From the NCBI GenBank assembly GCA_029204225.1, contig CM055102.1, positions 2,321,805 through 2,385,804 of the forward strand: 64,000 nucleotides of DNA. Direction: 5' to 3'. The stretch comes from Diphasiastrum complanatum. Its lineage: Eukaryota > Streptophyta > Lycopodiopsida > Lycopodiales > Lycopodiaceae. The notes beneath the pieces were generated by a model. It ran no database searches. It saw only the letters and a list, made by a program, of their open reading frames with translations, and was not told where the DNA came from. Positions 63,961 through 64,000 of this stretch are shown here, piece by piece. How positions within the stretch are numbered: position 1 is the stretch's first letter; every line of letters starts with the position of its first letter. The translations under genes and the position numbers were made by a program.

Positions 63961-64000
<40 letters not shown>
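63961..64000. repeat. (GA)n microsatellite at window edge
   Basis: GA units with one interruption run to the end of the window, so the full length is unknown. Confidence 0.9.

Overview
The window is nuclear DNA from a land plant or close streptophyte relative. Supporting signs are interstitial TTTAGGG/CCCTAAA blocks, Ty3/gypsy chromoviruses and Ty1/copia elements primed from initiator tRNA-Met (TGGTATCAGAGC), a BED-finger hAT transposase, and a TRIM element. The only host gene I can name encodes CFAP52 (WDR16/FAP52), a WD40 protein of motile cilia. That points to a plant with swimming sperm (bryophyte, lycophyte, fern, cycad or Ginkgo) rather than a flowering plant. Almost everything else is transposable-element DNA, mostly broken and nested.

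Layout. 1-9.4 kb: at least six pieces of one non-LTR (LINE) family, several joined head-to-tail at (TC)n microsatellites, with a near-complete minus-strand copy at 4.6-9.4 kb. 9.4-14.8 kb: low gene content, with a possible terminal exon (9850-10026), a 480-bp foldback, several dispersed and tandem repeats, and a complete 404-bp TRIM retrotransposon (13347-13750) whose two LTRs each contain a tRNA-like cloverleaf. 14.9-17.8 kb: gag-protease part of a gypsy element abutting a hAT fragment. 17.8-25.2 kb: long (CT)n tracts and the best LINE copy (ORF1 plus an EN-RT ORF2), followed by two more LINE 3' fragments. 26.0-45.2 kb: six in-frame exons of CFAP52 on the minus strand; its introns hold a nearly intact chromovirus (28.5-32.5 kb), a hAT element (32.75-35.6 kb), an unclassified retroelement (38-41 kb) and decayed LINE and copia pieces. 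46-48.7 kb: a deleted copia element. 49-60.3 kb: a nest of four gypsy elements (C+, D-, B-, E-). 60.3-64 kb: AT-rich DNA with no recognisable gene.

The most unusual items are: (1) the TRIM with a tRNA-like pol III promoter in each LTR and no TTTT terminator anywhere in the element, reminiscent of the 5S-carrying Cassandra elements but built on a tRNA; (2) a C-terminal PCNA-binding (PIP-box) motif kept in several diverged LINE ORF2 tails; (3) LINE copies that repeatedly start at the (TC)n tails of other copies, suggesting tail-to-target annealing; and (4) short iterated leader motifs shared by separate retroelement families. All calls come from reading the sequence and recalled family knowledge; no database search was run.
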